From Isotricha intestinalis (Eukaryota > Ciliophora > Litostomatea > Vestibuliferida > Isotrichidae), in NCBI GenBank assembly GCA_023807065.1, contig JAJJLU010003834.1, positions 1-28,790 on the forward strand: a stretch of DNA of 28,790 nt. The letters are read 5' to 3'. The notes below the pieces were generated by a model. The model saw only the letters and a program-made list of their open reading frames with translations, was not told the origin of the DNA and made no database searches. Positions 9,391 through 17,894 of the stretch are shown here, in pieces. The position numbers and the translations under genes are program-made. The first letter of the stretch is position 1. Each line of letters starts with the position of its first letter.

Positions 9391-11187
9391 CTATATAAAA
9401 TTATCAAAAGAAAATACATCAACCCCAGATTTATATTTTTTCATTCCAGAAATAACTAAATCACCATTAGGCAATTGGACCATTGAATTGATTTTGGTAT
9501 AAAAATTTAAATCAATTTTTCCAAGAGTCTTCAATTCAACTCCATTATAATACCATTGCTCCAAAATTTTTTTTCCATCAGATAAAAAAGTACCATCGTT
9601 TAATTTTATAAAAAAAGTACTGGTTGTTCCACTTTCTTGACTTTTCATATCATATTCTTGAAAATTAATCATTTTAAGAGGTAAATATGATTTTGGAGGA
9701 AAAATAATAGTTGTTTTATCAAGAAAGAATAATGAATTTGCATAAATTAAAGGAAAAAATTCAGGTTGAAAAATAATATATTGTTCTAAATCTAAACAAA
9801 ATACTTTTTTCTTGTTTTCTCCATATTCTTTTAAAAAAAAAATACAATTATATTTTTCCATTTCAACAATAGAACTTATTTTTTTATCATCTTGAATAAT
9901 AATTCTAGATTGATATATATTATTATTGTTGTCCCAAATAATTATTCTACCATCATCACCACAAGAAATTAATCTATTATTTGATAATTCAATACATTGA
10001 TTTATTTTATCTTTATGTCCTATTAAAGTTTGTTCTATTTCGAATTCATTATTTGGTAAAAGATTAATAATTTTAATCAATTTATCTTCTCCAGTACTTA
10101 CAATTTTATTATTTTTTAATTGATATATTGATGTTACTGATTCTTGATTATGAATATCTATTAATATATCTATTAAATCTAAAGAATCTTTTGAATAAAT
10201 TTTTATTAATCCATCTTTACTACATGATGCTAATCTACCATCATTTAATAATATCAATTGATTAACTGGGCAATTTATATTTTGAAGTTCGTAAATTTTA
10301 TTTAATTTATTTATATTATATTTTTTATTTATATTCTGTTTTTTTTGATTTGAATTTAGGAAACATCCTGGTAAATTTGGTATCAATGATTTACTTCTTT
10401 TAATTTTATGATTTTTGAAAGTTGATTCTAATATAGAATATTTATTTTTATTTAATATTGCTTCTAGAAAAAAATCTAGATCTAATTCCTTATTTACAAT
10501 ATCTTTAAAATTTATTATCTTTTTTATATTTTCTATCATTTGATAAGAGATTTTTTGCACTTTTATGTTTTTTTTATATAAATCAAATAAATCTTTACAT
10601 AATTTAATTTCATTGGAAATCAAATTTTTATATTCCTCATAATGATTTTTAATATCAATAAAAATTTTTTCAAAATTATTTAAATAATCTTCTGCTTTTT
10701 TTAAATTTAATTCAAATTTATTTGTTTCATCTTCAGAAAACAATTTTTCATTTATATTGATTATATTATGTCTATAATGATCATTTTTGCATTTTTCACA
10801 AATATTATAATTACAACTCTCACAAAAAAAAATCAGCTTTTGATTATGGAATGAGCATAAAGAATCAAAATTTACAATATCAATATTATTATGAAAAGCA
10901 TGTAAATAACTATGATCTAAGCAAAAATATTTTAAACATCCTTTACAAAACCAAATATTTCCTAAACTTGAATGATTAATACAAGAAAAACAATTTACGT
11001 TTTTTTTTGAAAAATTTTCATTTTTTAATTTATCAAATTCACAAATTGAAATTTGACCATTATGAGAATTTGGACAAGAATATTCGAGCATAATTGAATT
11101 TTGGTTTTGGATAAGAGAAAGAAAGGGAATTGTGAAACATTCTGGACATCTTATTGTGTTTGGGAGTTTTTCGATATATTTTTTCAT
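9391..11187 (-). CDS. B-box zinc-finger/WD-repeat protein, left copy
   Basis: A 598-aa protein with a TRIM-like layout. An N-terminal zinc segment begins at Cys14-x2-Cys17 and ends around CPNSH (38-42); it is RING-like but short. A first zinc finger spans about 66-99 (Cys66, Cys69, Cys81, Cys84, Cys89, His92). A clear B-box2 spans Cys111 to His140 (ECKNDH style: Cys130, Cys133, His137). A coiled coil covers about 148-235, then WD-type blades from about 300 to 425, e.g. LNDGRLASCSKDGLIKIY and NRLISCGDDGRIIIWD. Beta-rich sequence reaches the end. TRIM-like proteins often act as ubiquitin ligases or scaffolds; whether the N-terminal finger recruits E2 is unknown. The protein is identical to the copy at 24822-26618. 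Confidence 0.85.
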   Translation of the reverse strand: MKKYIEKLPNTIRCPECFTIPFLSLIQNQNSIMLEYSCPNSHNGQISICEFDKLKNENFSKKNVNCFSCINHSSLGNIWFCKGCLKYFCLDHSYLHAFHNNIDIVNFDSLCSFHNQKLIFFCESCNYNICEKCKNDHYRHNIININEKLFSEDETNKFELNLKKAEDYLNNFEKIFIDIKNHYEEYKNLISNEIKLCKDLFDLYKKNIKVQKISYQMIENIKKIINFKDIVNKELDLDFFLEAILNKNKYSILESTFKNHKIKRSKSLIPNLPGCFLNSNQKKQNINKKYNINKLNKIYELQNINCPVNQLILLNDGRLASCSKDGLIKIYSKDSLDLIDILIDIHNQESVTSIYQLKNNKIVSTGEDKLIKIINLLPNNEFEIEQTLIGHKDKINQCIELSNNRLISCGDDGRIIIWDNNNNIYQSRIIIQDDKKISSIVEMEKYNCIFFLKEYGENKKKVFCLDLEQYIIFQPEFFPLIYANSLFFLDKTTIIFPPKSYLPLKMINFQEYDMKSQESGTTSTFFIKLNDGTFLSDGKKILEQWYYNGVELKTLGKIDLNFYTKINSMVQLPNGDLVISGMKKYKSGVDVFSFDNFI

Positions 11188-12221
11188 TTAAATTTAATTT
11201 TTTTAATATACAAATTTTTTCCTATAAATAATAAATAATTGAAATAAGAAAAATTTTCATTTTTTTTATTTCATATTTTTATTGTTCATATATTTTTTTC
11301 TTTGTTTAAGAAAATTAGAAAGTTTTTGTTTGTTTTTGTATAAATCGTGTTTTCATATTATTTATTTTATTGAAAAACGGAAAATTATTTTAAAAATATA
11401 TAAGATTTTCTTCGTTAAAAATTGAATATGTATATGATATAATTACCAATAAATCAGAGTATTATATTTATTTTTATTTGTTGATAAAATGATATTTTAC
11501 CTTTAAAACAATTTTCAATTAATTTATAGAAAAGAATATTTTACATAAGAATTTTAAAATGATTTTTCTCAATGAATAATAGAATTTCTTTTTATAGAAC
11601 AAATTTTTTAAATTAAATACTTTCCAATAAAAAAATAGAATAAATAAAGTATTTTGAATTTTTACTTCAATTAAAAAACTATTTAATAAATAAATAAAAA
11701 TAGATATAATCACTGAAAATGAATCTTATAAATCTTTAAATTAATTTGGTTCTTTCTTGATAATATATTTGATTAAATACATTAAAAAAGAAAATGAAAG
11801 TATATAAATATAAATTTTGTATTGCTATTGTTTATGCTTTATTAATAAATTTCTTATTTTTAATTATAATTAACCAATTTTTAAAATTTAAATTCTTATA
11901 AATTGTAATAAAATTATGAATAAAATGTTTGATATCTTCTTATTTTGATAATCTGAAAAAATGAAAATTTAATTTAATTCTTTTCAAGAAACTTTTGTTC
12001 TTTTTGTGTTTTAAATGGAATTTTTTTATAATGAAAATATAGGTTTATTGTTCTTTATTTTTATTAATTTAAATATTTTAACAAAAAAATTATTGATTTC
12101 AAACTTATTGACATTTTGGATATAAATTTTTTTAAAGAAGAGTACATATATTATTTTAAATAAAAATATAATATGAAATATTTTCATAATACATTTATTA
12201 ACAATAAAACAAATATAGGTT
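11188..12221. other. Upstream region of the left B-box/WD gene, diverged from its duplicate
   Basis: This ~1-kb stretch has no supported gene. It aligns with 26619-27664. The first ~65 bases are the same, then point changes and indels accumulate. Short open frames around 11519-11713 and 12026-12235 are A/T-driven Ile/Phe/Lys strings and are not conserved in the other copy, so I do not call them. Confidence 0.6.
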
Positions 12222-12685
12222 TTAAAAAATTTCATTAAATAAATATTGTTCTATTACCTGTTTATTATCATCATTTTTAAGTAAATTTTTATATATATCT
12301 TGAGGATTTTTTCTCATCAAAAGTGAATCTAATTTAGTAGTTAAAAGTTCAATTAAAAATAAATTTCAAAAAAAATTTACAGCATGAATAAGGTCAATAA
12401 TAGTATTTATATCTATATTAGTATATTCTTTATCCAAATTACTCATTTCACTTTCAAAACCATAAATGGCAACAATTCTATTTGTTTCTTTTAGTTTATT
12501 TTTATTATAATATAAAATCTATTATTTTTTTTATAATATCATATTTAATATTATGAAAAGAGAATATTGACTGATTTCCTTCGGGTAAATCTTCTTTTAA
12601 ATTATTTAATAATTTTGACTGTTTATGCTTCTTTAGATAAAGAAATTTCATTATTATTTTTAGTTATTAATATTATTTTATCCTT
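12222..12685 (-). pseudogene. Skp1-like pseudogene (decayed duplicate)
   Basis: The sequence aligns end to end with the intact Skp1-like gene at 27665-28135. The start codon is changed (ATG to AAG at 12683-12685). A 5-nt deletion lies near 12513 and a 2-nt deletion near 12626, each shifting the frame, and further small indels occur around 12355-12375. No long reading frame remains. It lies directly upstream of the first USP gene's start. Confidence 0.85.
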
Positions 12686-12815
12686 TTAATTTAAAAAAAA
12701 TATGAATTCAATAATAAAAAAAGATAAATAAATATAATTTTTATATAAATTTAAATCTTATAATAAAGTTTTATATATAAAAATTAAAAAATAGTTATTT
12801 AATTTACATAATAAA

Positions 12816-14581
12816 ATGGTGAATATATCTAATATATTTATTGAAAAAATTCTTGTTGAAAGAAATAATTCTGCGAAAATAATTCAAAATTTCTGGATAA
12901 GTAAAATAAAAATATATCAATTATTAAAATAGAATATAAAAGCAATTTATTTATTAAAAAAATTAAATTTATTAAATATATTCTACAAAAAAGAAAAGAA
13001 GGAGGAGAAAAACTAACATCATATCTCCGAACTTATTTATTTAATTTAAGAATTCATCGGTTAGTTGGGGGGTTAAAAGAATTAAATACAATATTTTCAG
13101 CTTTTGAAAATATAAAAAATAAAAAAATTTTTAAATTCTATAATATAAGAATAGAATATTTAATAGATATTCTGAGAGATTGTAAAAAATATTTAAAACA
13201 TAAGGGAAAATTGAATTTGATTATTGAAAATAAGAATTTAAATAATCGTCCAATAACAGAAAATGAAAATTATTTTAAACACATTATAAAAATTCTAAAT
13301 GAATTTAAATCTGAGATAAAAACAATGAAAAAAGAAATTGAAAATCTTAGGAAAGAAAATTTAAAAATCCAAAATGAATTAAAAAGTAAAAAAGACAATG
13401 AAAATAATAAGAATAAACATCTAGAAATTGAAAAAATATCAATAACAATAATAAATAAAAATGATTTAAAAAATAATAACGAAAATATTGTAGAAGATTC
13501 TTTACATGAACAAAAAAAACAACACGAACTTAAATTAAAATTATTTTCTGGGGAAAAATATGGAAGAGTAGGATTAAAAAATATAGGAAATACTTGTTAT
13601 ATAAATTCAGTTTTACAAATATTAAAAAATATTCCTAAGTTTACTTATAATTTCTCTAAATTAAATAATACATCAGATAAATTTTTAAATTCTTTAAAAA
13701 ATTTATTAATTAACATTTGTAAAGCAACTAATTATCCTTTTCCTCCAAACGAATTCAAAGAATGTTTAGGTTTAGAAAACAAAAGATTTAGTGGAAATGC
13801 TCAATTTGATTCAACCATATTTTATATTTCATTACTAAACATAATCGATAAAAAATTATATCAAGCAAAGAAAGATAATTATCAAAAAATAGATATGAAG
13901 AAATATGAAAAGATAAGTCTCCAAGAAAGATTTGAAATATGGAAGAATAATTATTTATCTAAACATCAATCATTTATCTATGAATTTTTTTATATATATT
14001 ATGTGAGTGAATTTGGATGCAATCACTGTTCCAATAAAACTCAACAAGTATTTCAAGCTATGAACTTGTTAGATTTTCCAATTATGAATGAAAAAGGTCC
14101 TATAAAAAATTTAAAAGAATGTTTTGAAAATTTCCAAATGAAAAAAAATGTAGATGATGATAAATGTTGTGAATGTAATAAAGTTAAATTATATCAACAA
14201 TTTATTATATTAGAATTACCTCCAGTATTAATTATTAATTTAAAAAGAGTGGGAGAAAAAAATGTTTATAATAATGAAATTGAAATTCCTTTACAATTAA
14301 ATATGAAAGAAATAATAAAAAACTTTAAAAATAATTCAATTTATGAACTAAGGGGATATATTAAACATTTAGGAGATGAAAAATCAGGACATAATTATGT
14401 TATTTGTAAAAATATGTTTGATGATAAATGGTATGAATATAATGATAGTATTTGCAATCCTTGTGATCCCGATTTACAAAGAATATTTTTTTTATGTTAT
14501 ATTAAAATTGGAAGTGATGTTGAAAATATTGAATATTTAAAGAAAATTGTTGATTTATTAAATGAGAAAAAAGATTCATAA
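12816..14581 (+). CDS. USP-family deubiquitinase with N-terminal extension (two exons)
   Basis: The spliced gene is join(12816..12900,12933..14581), 577 aa. The N-terminus has an IQ-like run across the splice junction (IIQNFWIKYK), then a helical region, then a coiled coil at about 155-190. The USP fold starts with the Cys box GLKNIGNTCYINS, with catalytic Cys250. A zinc-ribbon pair (CNHC and CCEC) sits in the middle. The His box SGHNYVICKN holds His515, and WYEYND supplies Asn532/Asp533. All catalytic elements are present, so an active thiol protease that removes ubiquitin or a ubiquitin-like modifier is expected. It closely resembles the USP at 16251. Its 3' end converges on an E2 gene with 51 bp between. 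Without splicing, the first usable start is much further in. Confidence 0.88.
12901..12932 (+). other. 32-nt spliceosomal intron in the first USP gene
   Basis: The stretch starts GTAAAATA and ends AAATAG. It interrupts a codon at phase 1. Unspliced, the frame from ATG 12816 ends at this TAG. Spliced, it joins an 85-nt first exon to the long downstream frame, which has no stop up to the USP domain. A coherent helical, IQ-like sequence spans the junction. Confidence 0.75.
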
Positions 14582-14632
14582 ATATTTAATAAAAAAAATA
14601 TTTTTTTAAAATGAATATGAAAATTAATAATT

Positions 14633-15109
14633 TTAATTATCATTTATTATTTTCAATGCATTTTGCTCATTAAATTCTTTAACTTTTTTCTTGAATTCTT
14701 CGAAATCATTTTGATATAGTAATAAAGCCTCTTTATTTAATCCATGAGATAAATTGGGATTTTTTAATAAATCATAAATAGAATAAATAACACTAATGAT
14801 ATTCCTATTATTATCCCATTCAGTAGATTTAGAAGAAACACAAATTACTCCATCTTTCAAAGAAACGTTTGGATGATATATTTTAGTAACAAATTTAATA
14901 TCTGGTGGGTCTTCAGGATAATTATTTGGAAATTTTAATAATAATTTAAATAATGCATTTTCATAACAACTTTTTTTAGGTCCTTTTATTAAAACATTCC
15001 ATGTAAATATATCTGATTTTTTTTGTGGTCCTGCAGAACTACCTATATGAGTTAATAATTGACTAGTTTTAATTCTATCTAATTCTTCTCTTATATAGGT
15101 TTCACTCAT
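14633..15109 (-). CDS. E2 ubiquitin-conjugating enzyme (copy A)
   Basis: A 158-aa UBC-fold protein starting at ATG 15109; the in-frame sequence just upstream starts with TTG and is unlikely. Helix 1 reads REELDRIKTSQLL. The core has the Pro-rich FPNNYPEDPP loop (about 60-69), the HPN motif at 79-81 and the catalytic cysteine Cys90 in GVICVSS. A conserved Trp follows, then the helix with NPNLSHGLNKEA. It accepts the activated modifier from E1 as a thioester and passes it to E3 or substrate. Its start faces that of a second E2, 104 bp apart, and both share the unusual (I/V)CVSS around the active site, so they are duplicates. The partner modifier cannot be read from the sequence. Confidence 0.9.
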   Translation of the reverse strand: MSETYIREELDRIKTSQLLTHIGSSAGPQKKSDIFTWNVLIKGPKKSCYENALFKLLLKFPNNYPEDPPDIKFVTKIYHPNVSLKDGVICVSSKSTEWDNNRNIISVIYSIYDLLKNPNLSHGLNKEALLLYQNDFEEFKKKVKEFNEQNALKIINDN

Positions 15110-15213
15110 AATTATAAATATCAATAGAAATTAAGATTTATTTTTTTAAAAAAATAGTTAAAACATATAAATGCCATTTAAAGTTTAGAAAAAATTAACT
15201 TTAAGAAAGAAAT
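15110..15213. promoter_or_regulatory. Bidirectional gap between two head-to-head E2 genes
   Basis: Only 104 bp separate the two opposed start codons, so the promoters must overlap or be shared. The gap is A/T-rich. I cannot identify a specific binding site. Confidence 0.4.
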
Positions 15214-15707
15214 ATGACAAAATCAGCGGAAGAGATATTAAGAGAAGAATGGGACTATTAAAAAAATCAGGTCTTTTAAGTCAAATCGGTTGCTCAGCTG
15301 GTCCAAAAAAAACTAAAGGTATTTATAATATGTTTTTATGGAATGCATTAATAAGAGCTCCCAAAAATTCTCCTTATAGTGGTTATATGTTCAAATTTGA
15401 AATTATATTTCCTACAAGTTATCCAAATTCTCCTCCAACAGTGAGATGTATAACTAATATATATCATATGAATATAGCTGAAAATGGAGATGTTTGTGTT
15501 TCTTCAATAAAAGAAGGTGATAAATGGAAAACTGCTCGAGATATTAGTACAGTACTTTTATCTATTTTTATTATTTTCAGTAAACCTAATCCTCAGAGCC
15601 CTTATAGATCGGATATTGCAGAACAGTATCAAAACAAATATGAAGATTATGAAAAAGCAGTTAAAGACCATTGTGCAAAAAATGCAATTAAAATTCCTGA
15701 AAATTAA
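15214..15707 (+). CDS. E2 ubiquitin-conjugating enzyme (copy B), frame disrupted near the start
   Basis: From ATG 15214 the frame encodes helix 1 residues (MTKSAEEILREEWDY) that align with copy A, then stops at TAA 15259-15261. The rest of the E2, LKKSGLLSQIGCSAGPKK onwards, continues in a different frame to 15707. One extra base near 15256-15260 would join them into about 164 aa. An ATG at 15249 would give 152 aa lacking most of helix 1. The UBC core is intact: Pro loop FPTSYPNSPP and catalytic Cys encoded at 15495-15497 (GDVCVSS). The HPN motif is His-Met-Asn, with the proline lost. Explanations are a sequencing error, a recent inactivation, use of the internal start, or frameshifting. The low substitution load elsewhere suggests the gene is or was recently functional. 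Confidence 0.8.
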
Positions 15708-15912
15708 TCTTTTTTTTTATATGGTATGACAGTTTTTTTAAAGAAAAAAAGTAACTATTACTTATAAAATTTTTAAGTTCACAATTTGTATTTTAAAAAC
15801 AATTTAATTTAAATTCTTTTTATTTTCTTATTAAATTAAATATATTCAAAAGATATTTTAAAAACCAAAATATATAATATATTTGTATTAATATAATTTA
15901 TTTATTTTAATT

Positions 15913-16143
15913 TTATTTACCAGCTTTGAATATTCCTAGATAGTTGATAGTAACACCTTCAACAATATCTAAATCTGCTAAATTTTCATTATCATTTAAA
16001 ATAATTCCATTATATAATAATTCAACTTCTTCGTTCATATTATATAATTTATTCATTTGTTTTTTCAGTTCTGAAACTGTGTCTGATTCCATTATATTAA
16101 TGGGTTTTCTCTGGTTTTTTGAATCTACAATATAAATTTTCAT
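15913..16143 (-). CDS. Divergent ubiquitin-like modifier ending Ala-Gly-Lys
   Basis: The protein is exactly 76 aa, like ubiquitin, and aligns along its length (MKIYIVDS at the start; LLYNGIILNDNENLADLDI in the middle matches the ubiquitin stretch around LIFAGKQLEDGRTLSDYNI). Relative to ubiquitin there is one deletion before residue 40 and a one-residue extension at the end. The tail is GIFKAGK: Gly75 corresponds to ubiquitin Gly76, Ala74 to Gly75, and Lys76 is extra. The E1-contact Arg72 is Ile71. The Lys48 and Lys63 positions are Ile47 and Glu62. This could be a conjugated modifier needing removal of one residue, or a non-conjugated ubiquitin-fold protein. It sits head-to-head with a USP gene, 107 bp apart, and next to two E2s. 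Confidence 0.82.
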   Translation of the reverse strand: MKIYIVDSKNQRKPINIMESDTVSELKKQMNKLYNMNEEVELLYNGIILNDNENLADLDIVEGVTINYLGIFKAGK

Positions 16144-16250
16144 TTTTAAAGTTGTTTTATTTATAAAAGAAAAATAATAACTATTTTTATTTCAACATTA
16201 ACTATTTATTAAAAGAAAATAATTTATTATAAAAGTTAATAATTTCGAAC
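16144..16250. promoter_or_regulatory. Bidirectional gap between the modifier and second USP genes
   Basis: The start codons of the ubiquitin-like gene (-) and the USP gene (+) are separated by 107 bp of A/T-rich DNA. The close opposed starts allow joint control of modifier and protease. No motif is recognised. Confidence 0.4.
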
Positions 16251-17594
16251 ATGAATCTAAGAACCGTTTACTCACATCAAAAGAAAAATGTTCAACAAAC
16301 ATTAAAATTCAATATAAGCCATAATAATGAACCTATTAAAATCATAGACTACAACAAAAAAAAAATACCCAATAAAAAAAATGAGAAACCTCAGAATAGA
16401 AATTGTTCAAGTTTGAAATCAAACAATAATAAAATATATCAACAAAACAACAATAAACCCTCCAATGATAGTCTTAATTCGAAAAAGATTGAACAATCAA
16501 AAATTAGATCCGAAAGTAATTTTGGCCGAAGACGGTCTAATAACATTGAGAAACCAAGCAATGGTAAATATGTTAATGGAACAATAGGTTTGATTAATAT
16601 AGGAAATACTTGCTACTTAAATTCTGCTATCCAAAATTTGAAAAACGTTCATCTGTTAACTAAACATTTATTATTAAATCATAAAAATTATATTCCTAAT
16701 AGTTTTACTTTGAAATATTGTGAATTAATTGCAAATTTAATAAACCAAGATACTTACAAATATTATGAACCTAGAAAATTTTTTTCAAAATTAAATGAGC
16801 TTATACCCACATTCAGGTTTGGACAACAAAATGATAGTAATTTTTGTATTATTTATATTTTAAATTTATTAGAAAAAGGGACTACAAAGGATAGTAATAA
16901 TAATTTTTGTAAAAGAGATAAAATAATATTAAAAGATGAATTAGAAAAATCGCGGTTTGCTAATTTTCAAGAAAAATTATATAAAAGAAGAAATTCACCT
17001 ATTGTTGAATACTTTTATGGATATCAAGAGGATATATATAAATGTAAGGACTGTAAATATAGTAATTATACTTTTCAAGCAATTAGTGTTTTGAACCTTT
17101 CAATTATGAAAAAAAATAATACAGTTATTGATAATTTAAATGATGCAATTAAATATTATCAAATGGAACAAAGTCATGATAATGAACAAGATTTTTTTTG
17201 TCCTGAATGTAAAAAAAATAAAATATTTACTCAATCAAAAATTATTTCTTTTCCTAAAATTTTAATAATTAATTTAAAGAGAATTGGAGAGAATAATTTT
17301 TATGATCATAATGTTGACTATCCCTTAAAGTTGGAAGTATCTAATTATTCATATGAATTAATTGGATACATAAAACATAAAGGAGGAGCGAATTCAGGGC
17401 ATAATATTGCTGTCTGCAAAAATTTTTTTGATGATTGTTGGTATGTATACAATGATAATATTGTGTACCCTATAATAAAAGAAAATACAGAAACTCAAAA
17501 TTCATTTTTATTTTTTTATCAAAAAGTGGAAGAAAGAATCAATGACACGGATAAAGAATTTATTATAAATGAATCAGCAAAACTAAGAATTTAA
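16251..17594 (+). CDS. USP-family deubiquitinase (second copy)
   Basis: A single-exon gene of 447 aa from ATG 16251. The first ~105 residues are basic and Asn/Lys-rich, probably disordered. The USP domain starts with GLINIGNTCYLNS, catalytic Cys121. A zinc-ribbon pair follows (CKDC, then CPEC). The His box SGHNIAVCKN has His384, and WYVYND gives Asn401/Asp402. The triad is complete. The domain is closely related to that of the USP at 12816, including GYIKH before the His box and FFDDxWYxYND after it, so the two are paralogues. The different N-termini (coiled coil there, basic tail here) suggest different partners or locations. A candidate job is trimming Lys76 from the neighbouring modifier or removing it from targets; this is inference from position only. 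Confidence 0.9.
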   Translation: MNLRTVYSHQKKNVQQTLKFNISHNNEPIKIIDYNKKKIPNKKNEKPQNRNCSSLKSNNNKIYQQNNNKPSNDSLNSKKIEQSKIRSESNFGRRRSNNIEKPSNGKYVNGTIGLINIGNTCYLNSAIQNLKNVHLLTKHLLLNHKNYIPNSFTLKYCELIANLINQDTYKYYEPRKFFSKLNELIPTFRFGQQNDSNFCIIYILNLLEKGTTKDSNNNFCKRDKIILKDELEKSRFANFQEKLYKRRNSPIVEYFYGYQEDIYKCKDCKYSNYTFQAISVLNLSIMKKNNTVIDNLNDAIKYYQMEQSHDNEQDFFCPECKKNKIFTQSKIISFPKILIINLKRIGENNFYDHNVDYPLKLEVSNYSYELIGYIKHKGGANSGHNIAVCKNFFDDCWYVYNDNIVYPIIKENTETQNSFLFFYQKVEERINDTDKEFIINESAKLRI

Positions 17595-17894
17595 ATTATA
17601 TTTTTGAAATTGATGAAAATGAAAAGAAAGATGTTAATATAATAATTATATTGAATAATAATTTTGAATAAAATTAAAAAATAAAAAACATTTAAATAAA
17701 TTTGAAAAAAATTCAATAATATATATTTTTTAAAATAGAAAAGAAAAAAAATGAGGAATATTGATTGGACATTATCCAATTTAATGTTCAATTTAATATT
17801 TAAATCAAAAATTAAATAATAAATTATTCTTTATATGAATATTGTTATTAATAAACACAATATGCCATTTAATATATTATAAATATAATAATAA
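17595..17894. other. A/T-rich intergenic stretch
   Basis: No gene is seen between the end of the second USP gene and the start of the Hsp70 remnant. It probably contains the USP 3' end. Confidence 0.35.

Larger units (their letters stand above)
8665..12690. repeat. Left copy of a ~4-kb direct segmental duplication
   Basis: This block matches 24096 to about 28140 in the same orientation. From 8665 to 11253 the offset is exactly 15431 bases and I found no mismatch at the points compared, including the 94-bp gap between two genes. From 11254 onwards the match continues but with many substitutions and small indels through the Skp1 region, ending near 12690. At 8665 similarity to the other copy stops abruptly inside the coiled-coil gene. 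Confidence 0.93.

Noticed and set aside
11519..12235. Two short minus-strand open frames of 64 and 69 codons
   Set aside because: They are Ile/Phe/Lys strings typical of A/T-rich DNA and are not kept in the duplicate at 26950-27670.
13060..13080. G-rich stretch as a possible RNA gene or G-quadruplex
   Set aside because: It lies inside the helical N-terminal coding part of the first USP gene and has only one run of six G's.
15214..15262. Euplotes-type +1 programmed frameshift at the E2 break
   Set aside because: The change needed is -1 (or +2) and the site TAT TAA A lacks the AAA-stop context; a lost base is more likely. Not fully excluded.
15517..15729. Overlapping 70-codon open frame inside E2 copy B
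   Set aside because: It is an out-of-frame reading through the conserved UBC C-terminus; the E2 frame explains the sequence.
15800..15925. A downstream intron that would extend the ubiquitin-like protein beyond Ala-Gly and change its tail
   Set aside because: GGTAAATAAA could be a donor, but the first AG lies about 90 bp on, far longer than the other introns, and the joined frame gives only Lys/Asn-rich filler. The plain stop after Ala-Gly-Lys is simpler.
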